From Pannonibacter phragmitetus_B (GTDB lineage Bacteria; Pseudomonadota; Alphaproteobacteria; Rhizobiales; Stappiaceae), in NCBI RefSeq assembly GCF_050510895.1, contig NZ_JBNINT010000001.1:1302001-1366000 (forward strand): a stretch of DNA of 64,000 bases. Direction: 5' to 3'. A program made the position numbers and the translations under genes. The notes under the pieces are model-generated. The model did no database searches. It was not told the origin of the DNA and worked only from the letters and a program-made list of their open reading frames with translations. Positions 63,624 to 64,000 of this stretch are shown here, piece by piece (position 1 is the stretch's first letter; every line of letters begins with the position of its first letter).

Positions 63624-64000
63624 GATATTCCCTCCTCAGAAATCAGGACAAATGAGCTGTCCTCTGGCTTGCTCCGGCCAGGGCCCTTTCGGCGCCAAGT
63701 GACCGGCTCTCAATATTCTGCCCTGACTTAGGGGCTTAACTTCGCACTCTAAAATCAGACTGTTATTGTTTTGTATCATCATTCGTATTTTATATTTATT
63801 ATATCCGAATGTGAGCTTTCTGAGCGTAAAACGCATTTCGATATTATGCGTATTATATATGTGAATTTGCAATAGTTGAATTTTCTGCCACGTCAATCAT
63901 CGGTCGCGGCGGTGCATTCAGGATAGAAGCACGGGTTTTGTCTTTGCCGGATGCGATCCTGGCCAAGTTCACTGAAGACGAACGGCTGCATGTCAGCAAG
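63624..64000. other. AT-rich upstream region and unresolved window end
   Basis: 63640-63900 is markedly AT-rich and probably contains the carbonic anhydrase promoter; an 86-codon minus-strand frame there has no coding character. From about 63900 GC-rich sequence resumes and a forward frame (LSLPDAILAKFTEDERLHVS) stays open to the edge; it may be the start of a gene that continues outside, but there is too little to call it. Confidence 0.3.

Noticed and set aside
63636..63896. 86-codon minus-strand frame upstream of carbonic anhydrase
   Set aside because: AT-rich spacer, no ribosome site, no recognisable protein; a promoter region is more likely.

Overview
The window is high-GC DNA from an alphaproteobacterial chromosome. 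The best guess is Hyphomicrobiales, perhaps a Stappiaceae-type organism. Evidence is the rplM-rpsI pair near speB, the aminotransferase-hom-glpX-recJ run, the soxBDAG sarcosine oxidase operon, class I phaC and the frmA-fghA formaldehyde pathway. No rRNA, tRNA, CRISPR array, insertion sequence or integrase was recognised by eye.

Layout. 1-3.3 kb: acyl-CoA and thioesterase housekeeping genes, then ribosomal proteins L13 and S9. 3.3-9 kb: AT-richer accessory DNA with a UvrD-like helicase and a DUF2290-like partner, then guanine deaminase, then a stand-alone HsdR-N-type nuclease. 9-19 kb: agmatinase, PHA synthase, a lipoprotein, and the aminotransferase-hom-glpX-recJ cluster. 19-23 kb: nitrilase, Nudix hydrolase, phosphate transporter. 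23-31 kb: sarcosine oxidase operon divergent from glutathione-dependent formaldehyde oxidation genes, so formaldehyde released from sarcosine can be oxidised nearby. 31-34 kb: small accessory stretch (SDR, DUF423, palindromic repeat, orphan ParD-like antitoxin, Trypco2-like protein). 34-38 kb: M3 peptidase, PPOX protein, Asp/Glu racemase-like protein. 37.5-46.5 kb: FadR-type regulator with two dyad operators, then a peptide ABC transporter operon containing gamma-glutamyltransferase and DUF1028, a likely gamma-glutamyl-peptide import and hydrolysis system. 46.5-52.6 kb: cupin, RarD, SH3 protein, CHASE2 cyclase with an exported partner, TerC. 52.8-58.8 kb: the most unusual locus, described next. 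58.8-63.6 kb: P1B metal ATPase, ArsH, ornithine cyclodeaminase-like protein, Tat-exported beta-carbonic anhydrase.

The 52.8-58.8 kb locus looks like a small RiPP system. It has a tandem-GNAT acyltransferase, two precursor peptides with NHLP-like leaders ending in the same ELDLVAGG cleavage motif, a C39 peptidase-ABC transporter, a second ABC exporter subunit, and a severely shortened HlyD-like protein. A GNAT is the only tailoring enzyme visible, and both predicted cores contain lysine. This resembles fatty-acylated RiPPs of the selidamide type. The two ABC subunits carry complementary motif losses that predict an obligate heterodimer.

Caution: at least ten genes are broken by single-base indels, nearly all one missing G or C in a short G/C run, including recJ (twice), phaC, two ABC ATPase genes, a cyclase and carbonic anhydrase. 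Such a uniform error type in housekeeping genes points to sequencing or assembly error. These genes are reported here over their restored span.
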